In this document: one piece after another, positions 47,001 to 53,880 of the stretch | Position numbering within the stretch: the first letter of the stretch is position 1 | How the letters are laid out: each line of letters opens with the position of its first letter | From: Trichoplax adhaerens | Lineage: Eukaryota; Placozoa; Uniplacotomia; Trichoplacea; Trichoplacidae | DNA length: 64,000 bases | Direction of reading: 5' to 3' | Assembly: GCF_000150275.1 (NCBI RefSeq) | Contig: NW_002060979.1 | Coordinates: forward strand, 290,516 to 354,515 | Position numbers and translations under genes: made by a program | The notes under the pieces: generated by a model | Seen by the model: the letters and a program-made list of their open reading frames with translations, nothing else | Told to the model about the DNA's origin: nothing | Databases searched by the model: none

Positions 47001-49342
47001 TGCTCTACAGTCAATACTTGTGGCGATGCAGCTCGATGCATTAACACAAATGGATCATACTATTGCCAATGTCGAATCAACTACAATTCTACTACAATAA
47101 CTTTACAAGATACAACTCGTCAAACAGATCAACATTGCAAAGGTTTAAGACTTCCAATAAAAACTCTATACTTTTCTCTAATTTTATTCTAAAGTTACGA
47201 AGTTTGCAATACTAATGTTAATTATTGCTTGATCCCAACAGTGCAAGCATATAACGGAAGGATGACTATAGATAGGCCCTACAGCAATCAATTGGCTGAT
47301 TCTAATGCTCTACAGTACCAAGTTTTGAGCCTAAGCGTTGTGCAGGCAGTAAGTAATTGAACGATTAAAGGACATGAAGTTAGAGTATTGCTATATACCA
47401 GTTTTTTCATCTGCTTGTTAATTTGCTTAATGATATGCATATAAAGATGTATCGTAACTAACTAGATGGTATACTTGCACTATTTCTCGTAGTTTTCCTA
47501 GCATTATTCTTCTACTTAAAAGGTTATAATATATAAATACCGAGTCTTTCGACAATTTCTTGAGACAGTCATTATAACATTTATCGAACTAGTGTACCAA
47601 TACTCTAATTAATATTGAATAGTTTGATAATGCAATAATCATTAAAGAAATTCTTTAAATAGTCTTGGCAAGCTGCATCAGATAAGTAATAAAAAATATT
47701 TCAATATTACTTTAATAGTTCTTTTATCAATTTTTATATATTTAGTAGTAACCAATGCCCGTATTATTTATTCTTATTAATAAAACTTTTATTGATAATT
47801 TGCTTGTTGCTTTTAGCTGTCATCGAGTATGAATCAAAATAGTCTTACAAGAGCCAATTATTTAGATTCAGTGGTAGAATCATTCACGTAAGCAGATTGG
47901 GATAATTTCTTCCTTGGAGCAATGCAAGATTATGTCAATGAAATTTACAATTTAATCCCTCTTTCACTTAAATAACTGAATGTGCGCCCTTTATTAAAAG
48001 AGTAAGCAGCAAAATGTTGTTAATTTTATATTATTAGGCAAACAATCAATGGAATGACTTCTTGCCACTATATTTTAATTTTAAGAGCTACTTCCAATAT
48101 TACTGTAGTGCAGCTAAATACAGTAGCTGGTAGCGTTGTAAGAATTGGAAATTATAATGTTACTCAATCCAGCCTCTCAGGTATGAAAGTAATTTTCTTT
48201 CGTAAATTATTGCAATACTAATTAATTAATGATTAATCTTGGAAAGATTACAATGAATGTGAAAACTTAACTCCCTGTGGGCAAAGTAAAATTTGCAACA
48301 ATACCATTGGAAGCTATAAATGTAACTGCATAGCTGGGTATGCTAGAAATTCTTCTAATGGACTCTGCCAAGGTTAGTTTTTATTAAACTATTTCTTTAC
48401 AACTTTAATTCATCATTAATTAAATGGAAGACACTAACTGTCCTTTAATTATGGAGGATAAAGGTGATTAGTACCGTTTCATTTTGATTTTACTAATTTT
48501 CTGTAATTCTTAATTTGCAATACAGCAAATTGCCCTAGAAGTTACTGCTTAAACCAAGGTCAATGCTATTACAATAACGGCAAGATGGCATGCTCGTAAG
48601 TAATAATTTCACATAACAGGATGTTGTATGTTTCGGTCCGAATTTGAAATAGTAGTATAAATGTCATTAAAAAATTGAAATTCTAATTTGCACCGCATCC
48701 TTTGTAATCTATCAACAGATGTACCGCCAGCTATACCGGTGATAGGTGCCAAAACGTTCGTCTGTCAGGTAAAACTTTTAGATAAAGAATGCACAACTAC
48801 AAGTATAAACATACATCGAAACTAAATTTCAATCTAAATTCATGTCAACATGAACTAATGTCTATATTTTATTGTAGTCGTAGCAATCATCGGAATATCT
48901 TTGGGTTCTGTTGTTGGAGTAATTACAATAATTGCCCTAGTTGCATTCGCAATCAAAAAATGTAGATCAGAAAAAACGTAAGTTAGAGTAATGAACAAGG
49001 GGCTTCAAGTTAATCTATCCTGATACTATTTTGTATTAGCAATAATATTAATACTTTATAATTTACTAGAGCTCACATAACTGATGATCAGGACGGCAAA
49101 AGTACCGAAAATATGTTTATGTCCTCTGTTTTAGTTGGTGAGTCAACATGAATCATAAAACACTAATAGATGTACTAGAACAGCAATGAAATAAATTCTT
49201 TGCCTACGATATCACACCAAATATCTTTTTTGATAAATTAACGGTAATTATAAATACTTTATAAATAACATGAATAGGAGGTACAATTAATAGAAACTAT
49301 AAGAATGATGATGAAAAGGAAAATGAATATGAAGCCGTGTAA
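25643..49342 (+). CDS. Gene C: giant mosaic single-pass receptor (Fz/SRCR/EGF/Ig/NIDO-AMOP-VWD/SEA/TM)
   Basis: This 55-exon model spans 23.7 kb, gives 9,666 nt of CDS in frame and encodes 3,221 aa. Every intron joins matching phases, nearly all phase 1. Approximate residues: signal 1-27; EGF1-3 37-166; Fz1 167-289; Fz2 294-424; SRCR1 425-537; EGF4-5 537-611; SRCR2 612-721; EGF6-9 721-870; SRCR3 870-979; EGF10-11 979-1056; SRCR4 1056-1162; Fz3 1173-1311; Fz4 1319-1445; mucin-like stalk 1445-1529; EGF12 1548-1592; Ig 1592-1692; EGF13-21 1692-2026; NIDO 2026-2280; AMOP 2285-2400; VWD 2418-2600; beta-sandwich 2693-2785; EGF22-25 2785-2955; SEA-like 2955-3062; EGF26-27 3062-3144; TM 3145-3170; tail to 3221. 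The NIDO-AMOP-VWD-EGF-TM end resembles the vertebrate MUC4 layout. It probably acts as a cell-surface adhesion or recognition receptor. The large first introns and microexons are the weakest parts. Confidence 0.8.
28240..28535 (+). repeat. Diverged tandem repeat, two to three units of about 142 bp, in gene C intron 2
   Basis: The block CAATCTGGAAATATCAATA near 28264 recurs as CAAATTGGAAATATCAACA near 28406. Both are followed by a CAAGATAGTAT or CAAATAGTAT block, a TATAAAAT run, and an AGCTGTGGATA or AGCTATGGATA block. A degenerate third unit may begin near 28520. Confidence 0.6.
28656..29287 (+). repeat. Solo LTR, family 1, copy in gene C intron 2 (632 bp, TSD GTACC)
   Basis: The element runs from TGTTACAG to TTTTGTGACA with perfect 5-bp flanks GTACC (28651-28655 and 29288-29292). 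TG...CA ends and a 5-bp duplication identify an LTR-type insertion. AATAAA near 29105 fits the R region of a plus-orientation LTR. It sits in the 3.8-kb intron that separates the signal-peptide exons from the first EGF exon, and helps explain why that intron is long. The 63-codon ORF at 28743-28934 is part of the repeat and not a host gene. Confidence 0.88.
29793..31521 (+). CDS. Gene C exons 3-5: EGF modules 1-3
   Basis: Exons 29793-29915, 30382-30516 and 31390-31521 each encode one EGF with six cysteines and are all phase 1-1. Typical ends are visible: [12 protein letters not shown] in EGF1 and [12 protein letters not shown] in EGF3. EGF2 is atypical, with a long middle loop and an asparagine/serine-rich last loop lacking the usual glycine turn. 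Confidence 0.85.
31863..32231 (+). CDS. Gene C exon 6: Frizzled-like cysteine-rich domain 1
   Basis: A 123-residue module with exactly ten cysteines in the Fz-CRD order: a first close pair (CSVYKGSFC), a long helical stretch, then [17 protein letters not shown] and MCQSDC. In the family this fold binds Wnt lipid or other ligands. Here it is divergent and no ligand can be inferred. The acceptor chosen is ACTCTAG at 31856-31862, because the stronger-looking TTTATAG 22 bp upstream breaks phase. Confidence 0.8.
32522..33091 (+). CDS. Gene C exons 7-8: 10-bp linker microexon and Fz-like domain 2
   Basis: Exon 7 (32522-32531) is only 10 bp and encodes DPPR across its junctions. It switches phase from 1 to 2, which exon 8 (32697-33091) requires. 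Exon 8 encodes a second ten-cysteine Fz-like CRD, with CFVYSGNVC at the start and LCHTTFKQC and LCKSDC near the end. Without the microexon the frame would break. The microexon has a clean CAG acceptor and a GTAAGT donor. Confidence 0.75.
33350..33688 (+). CDS. Gene C exon 9: SRCR domain 1
   Basis: One whole scavenger-receptor cysteine-rich domain in one phase 1-1 exon. It opens IRLVNGNNL and has [11 protein letters not shown], a GCC pair, IYCTGEE and GVICSS. It has eight cysteines. SRCR domains in animals bind polyanions, microbes or proteins. Confidence 0.88.
33843..34157 (+). CDS. Gene C exons 10-11: EGF modules 4-5
   Basis: Exons 33843-33959 and 34053-34157, both phase 1-1. EGF4 ends [15 protein letters not shown]5 is compact and ends CVCKSGESC. 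Confidence 0.85.
34269..34598 (+). CDS. Gene C exon 12: divergent SRCR domain 2
   Basis: An SRCR-like module with [26 protein letters not shown], a SCC pair and a final ITCTS. It has eight cysteines, but the segment between the sixth and eighth is unusual ([14 protein letters not shown]). It is more diverged than SRCR1 and SRCR3. Confidence 0.82.
34739..35780 (+). CDS. Gene C exons 13-16: EGF modules 6-9
   Basis: Exons 34739-34855, 35221-35325, 35432-35542 and 35667-35780 are all phase 1-1, one EGF each. EGF7 has CQNGGNC and EGF9 has CLNGASC and [10 protein letters not shown], both Notch-like. A longer intron (34856-35220) follows EGF6 and I see no further exon in it. Confidence 0.88.
35897..36223 (+). 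CDS. Gene C exon 17: SRCR domain 3
   Basis: This is the most canonical SRCR here: [58 protein letters not shown] and ITVICTS. It has eight cysteines and one phase 1-1 exon. Confidence 0.93.
36646..37073 (+). CDS. Gene C exons 18-19: EGF modules 10-11
   Basis: Exons 36646-36765 and 36963-37073, both phase 1-1. EGF10 is divergent ([12 protein letters not shown]). EGF11 is standard ([12 protein letters not shown]). Confidence 0.85.
37155..37472 (+). CDS. Gene C exon 20: SRCR domain 4
   Basis: The module has [39 protein letters not shown] and [14 protein letters not shown]. It has six cysteines and lacks the central CC pair that SRCR1, 2 and 3 share, as in six-cysteine SRCR domains. Confidence 0.9.
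37569..38456 (+). CDS. Gene C exons 21-22: Pro/Thr linker and Fz-like domain 3
   Basis: Exon 21 (37569-37599, 31 bp) encodes [11 protein letters not shown] and changes phase from 1 to 2. Exon 22 (38041-38456) encodes a ten-cysteine Fz-like CRD, with [11 protein letters not shown] at the start and LCRED and QNCFS near the end. The donor at 38457 is GTGAGT. The linker-plus-CRD exon pair mirrors exons 7-8. Confidence 0.8.
38691..39189 (+). CDS. Gene C exons 23-24: short linker exon and Fz-like domain 4
   Basis: Exon 24 (38810-39189) encodes a ten-cysteine Fz-like CRD opening CEMYRGSMC, with ICREDC near the end. It starts in phase 2 while exon 22 ends in phase 1, so a phase-switching exon is needed. 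The only fitting candidate I found is 38691-38712 (22 bp, SKPQANYT, GTTAGT donor). The CRD is firm; the microexon is tentative. CRDs 3 and 4 share the CREDC motif, so they probably arose by duplication. Confidence 0.7.
39298..39673 (+). CDS. Gene C exons 25-26: mucin-like Thr/Ser/Ala stalk
   Basis: Exon 25 (39298-39550) encodes about 84 residues, mostly Thr, Ser, Ala and Gly, with runs such as [15 protein letters not shown] and several NGT or NTT N-glycosylation sites. It is suited to dense O-glycosylation and would act as a rigid spacer. Exon 26 (39618-39673) is a short joining piece that restores phase 1. The triplet ACT/ACA-rich DNA may vary in length between alleles. Confidence 0.85.
39851..39982 (+). 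CDS. Gene C exon 27: EGF module 12
   Basis: Six cysteines, opening [12 protein letters not shown] and closing [13 protein letters not shown]. Phase 1-1, with a somewhat weak donor (G|GTGCGA). Confidence 0.82.
40128..40427 (+). CDS. Gene C exon 28: immunoglobulin-like domain
   Basis: A single I-set-like Ig domain: [20 protein letters not shown] supplies the first cysteine and core tryptophan, and [12 protein letters not shown] the second cysteine with its YWC motif. The usual aspartate-x-glycine before YxC is replaced by NSNGGNYWC. It is the only Ig domain in the model. Phase 1-1. Confidence 0.9.
40802..42885 (+). CDS. Gene C exons 29-37: array of nine EGFs alternating plain and calcium-binding
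   Basis: Exons 40802-40912, 40998-41105, 41176-41286, 41448-41555, 41744-41854, 41945-42052, 42151-42264, 42564-42674 and 42766-42885. All are phase 1-1 and 108-120 bp. Modules 14, 16, 18, 20 and 21 open D-I-[DN]-E-C, the calcium-binding consensus. Modules 13, 15, 17 and 19 do not. The repeated SPC/NPC..G.C..L core and 108/111-bp alternation suggest growth by duplication of a two-exon unit (inference). Confidence 0.92.
43072..44648 (+). CDS. Gene C exons 38-40: NIDO domain and first half of AMOP
   Basis: Exons 43072-43199, 43355-43726 and 44199-44648; here the introns turn to phase 0. NIDO features seen: [19 protein letters not shown] at the start, [36 protein letters not shown] and FQLVLISNG. 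This fold is shared by nidogen, alpha-tectorin and MUC4. The end of exon 40 starts AMOP with [19 protein letters not shown] and RRPCPC. The intron at 43727-44198 holds no further exon that I can see. Confidence 0.93.
44767..45553 (+). CDS. Gene C exon 41: second half of AMOP and VWD domain
   Basis: The longest exon (787 bp). It continues AMOP with a CCYS pair, [10 protein letters not shown] and [17 protein letters not shown] then begins at [20 protein letters not shown] and ends with [20 protein letters not shown], both hallmarks of the VWD family. The AMOP-VWD order with no gap follows MUC4, SUSD2 and cnidarian mucin-like proteins (established knowledge). Confidence 0.95.
45675..45938 (+). 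CDS. Gene C exon 42: post-VWD spacer
   Basis: An 88-residue segment with a Gln-rich, probably helical run (QQLYQQALQ), two cysteines (QSCGNDISC) and an Asp/Ala-rich helix ([13 protein letters not shown]). MUC4-like proteins carry a comparable two-cysteine helical segment after VWD; I cannot name a domain with certainty. Confidence 0.8.
46036..46663 (+). CDS. Gene C exons 43-44: cadherin-like beta-sandwich plus EGF modules 22-23
   Basis: Exon 43 (46036-46333) opens [16 protein letters not shown] and has [16 protein letters not shown] and [15 protein letters not shown]. This resembles the dystroglycan-type cadherin-like or Ig-like beta domain that follows VWD in mucin-like proteins. Exon 43 then starts an EGF (CANGGTC) completed in exon 44 (46452-46663) across a phase-2 intron, followed by a second, unusual EGF (CYGQTTC). 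The donor GTATAA after TATAG was preferred over a downstream GTCAGT because only it keeps frame. Confidence 0.82.
46740..47142 (+). CDS. Gene C exons 45-46: calcium-binding EGF modules 24-25
   Basis: Exons 46740-46862 and 46990-47142, both phase 1-1. EGF24 opens DINIC and has [14 protein letters not shown], the LDL-receptor or MUC4 type. EGF25 opens DINEC and has a long final loop with a Thr-rich insertion ([14 protein letters not shown]). Confidence 0.87.
47242..48180 (+). CDS. Gene C exons 47-49: SEA-like module
   Basis: Exons 47242-47348, 47817-47887 and 48038-48180 encode about 107 residues with two alternating hydrophobic strands, helical middle parts and the motif [12 protein letters not shown] near the end. 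SEA domains in membrane mucins and receptors self-cleave at G-S-V-V-V; here the residue after SVV is arginine. Position, just before the last EGFs and TM, fits SEA. The call rests on layout and this motif. Confidence 0.6.
48247..48768 (+). CDS. Gene C exons 50-52: juxtamembrane EGF modules 26-27
   Basis: Exon 50 (48247-48372) is a calcium-binding EGF opening DYNEC with a [10 protein letters not shown] core. Exons 51 (48526-48595, 70 bp, phase 1 to 2) and 52 (48719-48768, 50 bp, phase 2 to 1) together make one EGF ending [10 protein letters not shown]. The split-EGF exon pair is matched in genes A and B. Confidence 0.9.
48878..49342 (+). CDS. Gene C exons 53-55: transmembrane helix and short tail
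   Basis: Exon 53 (48878-48977, exactly 100 bp) encodes a helix starting [17 protein letters not shown] and a basic stop-transfer KKCRSEK. Exons 54 (49070-49137) and 55 (49278-49342) give a 44-residue acidic tail ending ENEYEAV with two tyrosines, a possible phosphorylation or sorting site (inference). The stop TAA overlaps a consensus splice donor (GT|GTAAGT at 49339), so a longer isoform is possible. Confidence 0.85.
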
Positions 49343-49565
49343 GTTGACAATGCAATATTGTATTAAAGCTCTACGTAAATCTCAGGCTGATATTGTTACC
49401 TTACTGATCTCGCGGTATCTAAATCAATTAATCACCATTAATCGATATAGTGAACCAATGATTTAACTCCAAGGATTCTAATGAAGATTTTGTATAAGAA
49501 ACTCGCTAGAAAACTTCATACTAGGCTATGATAGAAAGAAACTTATAGCAGATGAAATTCAATGA

Positions 49566-49571
49566 AATAAA
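49566..49571 (+). promoter_or_regulatory. Candidate poly(A) signal of gene C
   Basis: AATAAA 224 bp past the gene C stop, followed by a T-rich stretch (TCTTTTTAT). The position fits a 3' UTR that ends before the minus-strand ORF at 49676. Confidence 0.45.
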
Positions 49572-49675
49572 TCTTTTTATCGTCATTCTATAAATTAGTG
49601 CTAAATTACTTCCTTGTTGCTATAGGATCAATGTAAGCTTTAACTCTTTCATGACGCTAGTTATAGGTAGTTTGT

Positions 49676-49892
49676 TTATAATTTTTTGGATTGTTCTACT
49701 TCTTCAAGTTCGCTTTTAGTAAGAAAAACTTGTTCGCTAATATTTTCAAAGTACACATTCAGTAATACTAATTTATGCTTGTTAATCGATTCTTTCACGA
49801 TTTGAATAAAAATTAAGACATTTTTTACCTTGCTTACCTGTTTTAAGTTATTTAGTAAGGCATACTCGTACATGTACAGTAATAAACAGCCT
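49676..49892 (-). CDS. Possible last exon of an unknown minus-strand gene
   Basis: An open stretch on the minus strand ending in TAA at 49676, preceded by a possible CTAG acceptor (49893-49896). The protein is Leu/Glu/Lys-rich and ends KSELEEVEQSKKL, with KNVLIFIQIVKES in the middle. Its amino-acid make-up looks coding-like and helical. I do not recognise the family. Upstream exons would lie in or beyond the adjacent N gap. It runs convergent to gene C. Confidence 0.4.
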
Positions 49893-49979
49893 CTAGTTTA
49901 TATTTTGATAGGATAATGAGGAAAATATATCCGTAAATGGGCTATGAAGTATCACTTTTATCATCTCAATTGAAAGCAG

Positions 49980-50029
49980 NNNNNNNNNNNNNNNNNNNNN
50001 NNNNNNNNNNNNNNNNNNNNNNNNNNNNN
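49980..50029. other. Assembly gap of 50 N
   Basis: A run of exactly 50 N, a conventional scaffold-gap size, so its true length is unknown. Sequence on the two sides may not be as close as it looks, and exons of the minus-strand ORFs may be missing. Confidence 0.98.
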
Positions 50030-50099
50030 CAATCCTCATGGCTGCATTCTGAAGAAGCATAGACTCCATCCTCGGCAGCTTACATCACTGCTGCAGGGA

Positions 50100-50339
50100 T
50101 TAGCTAGACACTAAATCATGTTCTCTAGCACCTCGTCTAAACACTTCCGCGATCAGTTTCAAATTTGAGCGAAAATATTCGTTTACGCGGATTGTATATT
50201 TTGTAAAGAATATGGTAAACGCTATATAGAAATCTGTGCGTTCAGTAATAGATATTGAACATTTTTGTGCTAAAAGCCCGGCTACGCAGGATTTCGTGGT
50301 GTCATAAACAAGATTCGTGATAAAGATAACGTAAAGCAA
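50100..50339 (-). CDS. Unidentified minus-strand ORF (79 codons)
   Basis: An open frame with a coding-like mix of residues (IAFTIFFTKYTIRVNEYF, then LKLIAEVFRRGAREHDLVSS). Several CG-containing codons (CGC, GCG, CGA) are unlike the nearby intergenic DNA. It could be an exon, with a TTTAGAG acceptor-like site just upstream on that strand, or a decayed gene. I recognise no family. Confidence 0.3.
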   Translation of the reverse strand: MLYVIFITNLVYDTTKSCVAGLLAQKCSISITERTDFYIAFTIFFTKYTIRVNEYFRSNLKLIAEVFRRGAREHDLVSS

Positions 50340-50562
50340 ATCTCTAAATTACTTAGTCTCCGAGATTGAGTATCCCTGAACTACCTCAAAAGAATTTAGA
50401 CGCTTTTGCTTCTATGTTAAAACATCTATAGAACTCTTCTTTTATTCGGCTAACTGCCTAGCTTGAATACCTTTCGGCAGCAACTATCTTGTATAAGTCA
50501 TAATAGTTCATGAAGTTAACTCATATTAGATATCTAAATTAATACAAAAATTATTCATAATC

Positions 50563-50905
50563 TTAGACATGTATTTGATTTCCATAAATATCATATACTT
50601 CTTCGAAAGTAAATTTATCGGTGCCTTCGAGGAATGATTTCCCATAATTCATGAGAAATTTTTGGCCTTTAGGAACAGTAACAACTCGGTTGTCTCTCGC
50701 AAAGTACATTAAATCTATTATGTAGTGACTTTCTTCATAGTTTTTAAAAGCATACTCTAACTCACCGTTCTTATTAGTCCTAAAGGTTCTATTATCTCCA
50801 TTTGCTGCGAATCCATAATGGCGATAAGCGCATTTATGGAGATAATACGAGACTATTTCTGCTCGAGTAGGATGAATGTTGCGCAAACATTCCGAAACGG
50901 AATGA
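50563..50905 (-). CDS. Unidentified minus-strand terminal exon (about 114 codons)
   Basis: An open frame ending in TAA at 50563, the longest on this strand. It is preceded by a very good acceptor on the minus strand (CCTATTGCAG, phase 2, exon from 50905). The residues are mixed and soluble, with no low-complexity runs. The segment VVTVPKGQKFLMNYGKSF is weakly like the C-terminal core of SET or PR domains (G-x-x-[FL]-x-x-x-YG), but the asparagine-histidine motif of SET is not evident, so I do not assign it. Upstream exons are not identified. Confidence 0.45.
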
Positions 50906-52549
50906 CTGCAATAGGTTGGATCCTGTTGGCGATAAACCTCTTCACTGCAATTTTTACTGTTGGAAAGTTTTATCTAGTATATGAAACGCACCCATTTCAT
51001 TTCATCAAGATGTGTGTATCGTAGCGTAGTTTTTACTCGAATGCGTAAACGTATTTCTGCTACATGTAGTTTGTTATGAACTGCTCTGTGACGAGTAATA
51101 TGCCTTAACACATAGACTACTATATTCTCGTGTGAAGGCAAGAAACGATTTTTGTAAGTTGTACCTGACTTTATATACCGTATCTCTGTACACCGTAATG
51201 GTGCGATACCCCCTCCGCCACATTGTACTATAATCTATTCCGAAAAGAATGAACACATCACGAACATCACGAAGTTACATTGCAATTACAAGGTGCGCTG
51301 GTACCACAACCATATTGCACGTTACTCTATACATTTTACAACTACAGACGTTACATAGTTAGAATTACTCATGTCTTTACATACAGGCGATGAGTAGCAT
51401 GGGGCCTAATATATGATGGCCGAATTTTGTCTATTGATCCTAACTACGTATGTTAAATATATAACTATCATTGTATCAGTTCATACCATAACTAATATTG
51501 CAATTTGATAGGCTGGAGCAGTTCACATTTGGCATAATATGCCATTCCAGTATTAAATTTGTTTAGTTTGAAATAAAGCATTGCTTTTGTAATGCAAGGT
51601 TGGATGAGTGAACGGTAGCAAAGTTGGTTGGCATGCAGATAATTACTCCAATAATTTAGTCGAAAAAAAATTTATTGTATACGGTAGTGCCATAAATTTA
51701 AATTGCGAATTACTACCTTAAACTAATAGATTACTTATTCCTATCTCCATTACACCTGGAGGTATTATTGTGTGGTAGTCCTATACTACTTCCGGTCACA
51801 CAGGAATAAGGCTGTTCTAAAAGTTTAGTATAGTTTTTATTAATAGAGTAGCCAAAACGCTATCTAATCACGAATTGAAGAGCTGAGCATTCGCTCCTTC
51901 TTTTATGCCCTACCATCAAACTTGTGGTGCACACATAGTAATTTAGCAACGTAACATTTACTTGATTCGTACTGGAAAACAGCCCTCAATAAATTATATA
52001 GTTTACCATAGCAATAATAAAAGACTATTACTCTGTCATTACATATAGATACAACTAGCAAACAACTATAATTGGCAATAACTAATACGTAGTCAATTAA
52101 ACAAACGAGGCTCAGAGCATGCTATTCGCACGTTAATAAGGTACATTCTCACAATGAACTTTTGTTAACTTCCGGGGCTCGAGACAGTATTATGTTACAC
52201 TAATGAGTCATTTACCTACCTTCCATACCAGTTACACCCGTTATTATGTTTAATCTTAATGAACTGTGTAGGGAGTCTATTAACGGAATTTAGGATTGAC
52301 TAATTTCACTGCTTGACCATAAATTATATAAGATATAGTGTCTTAAGAGTATTCTTTAATACCTGTAATATTTACTGACGCAAGTGCTGAATTTTAGGAA
52401 ATAGGTCAGCTAGATTGTAATCTAGTTGTTTTTAGTGATATTAGAATCATCAGAATGACTATTTGAGTCTATAATGAGATTCAATATACAGTAGGTATAT
52501 AATTAGTTTTTCACGTATTGCCCTTTATCACTTTTTCGTCTCATTCTTT
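50906..52549. other. No supported gene
   Basis: A minus-strand ORF at 51074-51256 lies upstream of the terminal exon at 50563-50905 and could be another exon, but has no clear splice sites. Beyond about 51300 I see only AT-rich DNA with stops in all frames up to the family-2 LTR. Confidence 0.45.
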
Positions 52550-53876
52550 TGTAATGAAATAAAAAGTGTAGAGATCAACCTACGAAAGAAACTTTAACAA
52601 GCTTTGATTCTACTTTCGTTGCACTCCGGTCGACTTAACGAAACTTTGACACCAAATAAAATTTGGGGAAATAACCGAACAGCAATTTATTACAAAACAA
52701 AAATGGAGAGAAGTACAAACCGAACAACCTTACAAATACTTAGCTTTAAGTATTAATAAAATAAATGACAGACTTAAAAACTGCCAACGACCAAACAACC
52801 TTTTAAAATGAAGAACGTTTTAACTTACGACAATTCGACCCCGAAGGCCTTTTAAATTCAACAAGTTCTTCAAATAAAATCTTCTACTCTCTCTAAATTT
52901 TCTAATTGCACTATCATTAATAGGCTTTGTAGAGCCGCCAGAGGTATTTTAAACTAAATGTTTGCTAACCAATCGCTCTTAAGATCCGTTTTAGAAAACT
53001 ACTTTGCACCATTTAAGAAAACAAAAATCACTCAAAGTTCAGACACAACTTACCCTATGATTCCATTACAAAACACTATAAACCAACAAGTTAACTATGA
53101 AAATACATCAAACTTCACTTCTAACTTAATTTCTATCATTAATACACTATAAAAGTCAAAAAATAACAGTCTAACTACTTAATAATCAACACAACCTCTG
53201 CCAATTTCCATCTTATTTTCTATTTTCCTCACTAAACTTTCCTAATGTGACTTTCGCGTCACGTCATAAAATTCCAAAGTTTCAAATTCATAACAAAAAG
53301 TTCAAATTTAAAAAATCAAGTCTTACGATATTATCCATGAACAAAAATCCAAAAATTATAACAGGAAAATTATATCGGACATTAATCCGACCGGTTCCGG
53401 AATCCGAATCCGAAAAATCCGGATTTTATAAAGATCACAATAATCGATTATCAAAAAATTTTATATGACTATTACGACTACTTTTCTGATATTAGTATCG
53501 CTGAGTATTGACAGTTGATGTTTTAGCGTCAGATTGTACGGTAACTGTACGATTATACACTACATTACAGTACTTTACCGCCATTTTAAAAATCCCCTTT
53601 CCCTAAGGATAGGGTTTTGTTACTAAGTCAAATTCCTTTACAATTTGAATAGATGATCAAACGCCCTTTCTTTAGATTAGGCAATAGCTCTATGGCTACT
53701 ACTATAGTAACCTATATAATACCTTGTAAAATAATGAAGAAGAAAAGATGGTGACATTCTGATTTGGCAGGGTAAAACTTAAAGACACTATCACTTTCTA
53801 GGTATTTTCTATAGTAAAATAATACTAGTTACATACTAAACGCTATAAAGGACTCTACTTATAGTCCTTTATAACA
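52550..53876 (-). repeat. Solo LTR, family 2, copy 2, inverted (1,327 bp, 4-bp TSD CTTT)
   Basis: This is the reverse complement of 3792-5147 with scattered differences. It starts TGTAATGAAA, ends TTTATAACA, and is flanked by CTTT (52546-52549 and 53877-53880). A perfect but different 4-bp duplication from copy 1 shows that the two inserted independently. The ORFs inside it (around 52958 and 53247) are not conserved as protein and look incidental. Confidence 0.85.
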
Positions 53877-53880
53877 CTTT

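Noticed and set aside
50818-51024. A plus-strand ORF with a hydrophobic stretch opposite the minus-strand exon
   Set aside because: It is antisense to the better-supported minus-strand exon, with no splice or domain support.
52958-53468. ORFs at 52958-53152 and 53247-53468
   Set aside because: They fall inside the family-2 solo LTR and are not kept as protein in the other copy.
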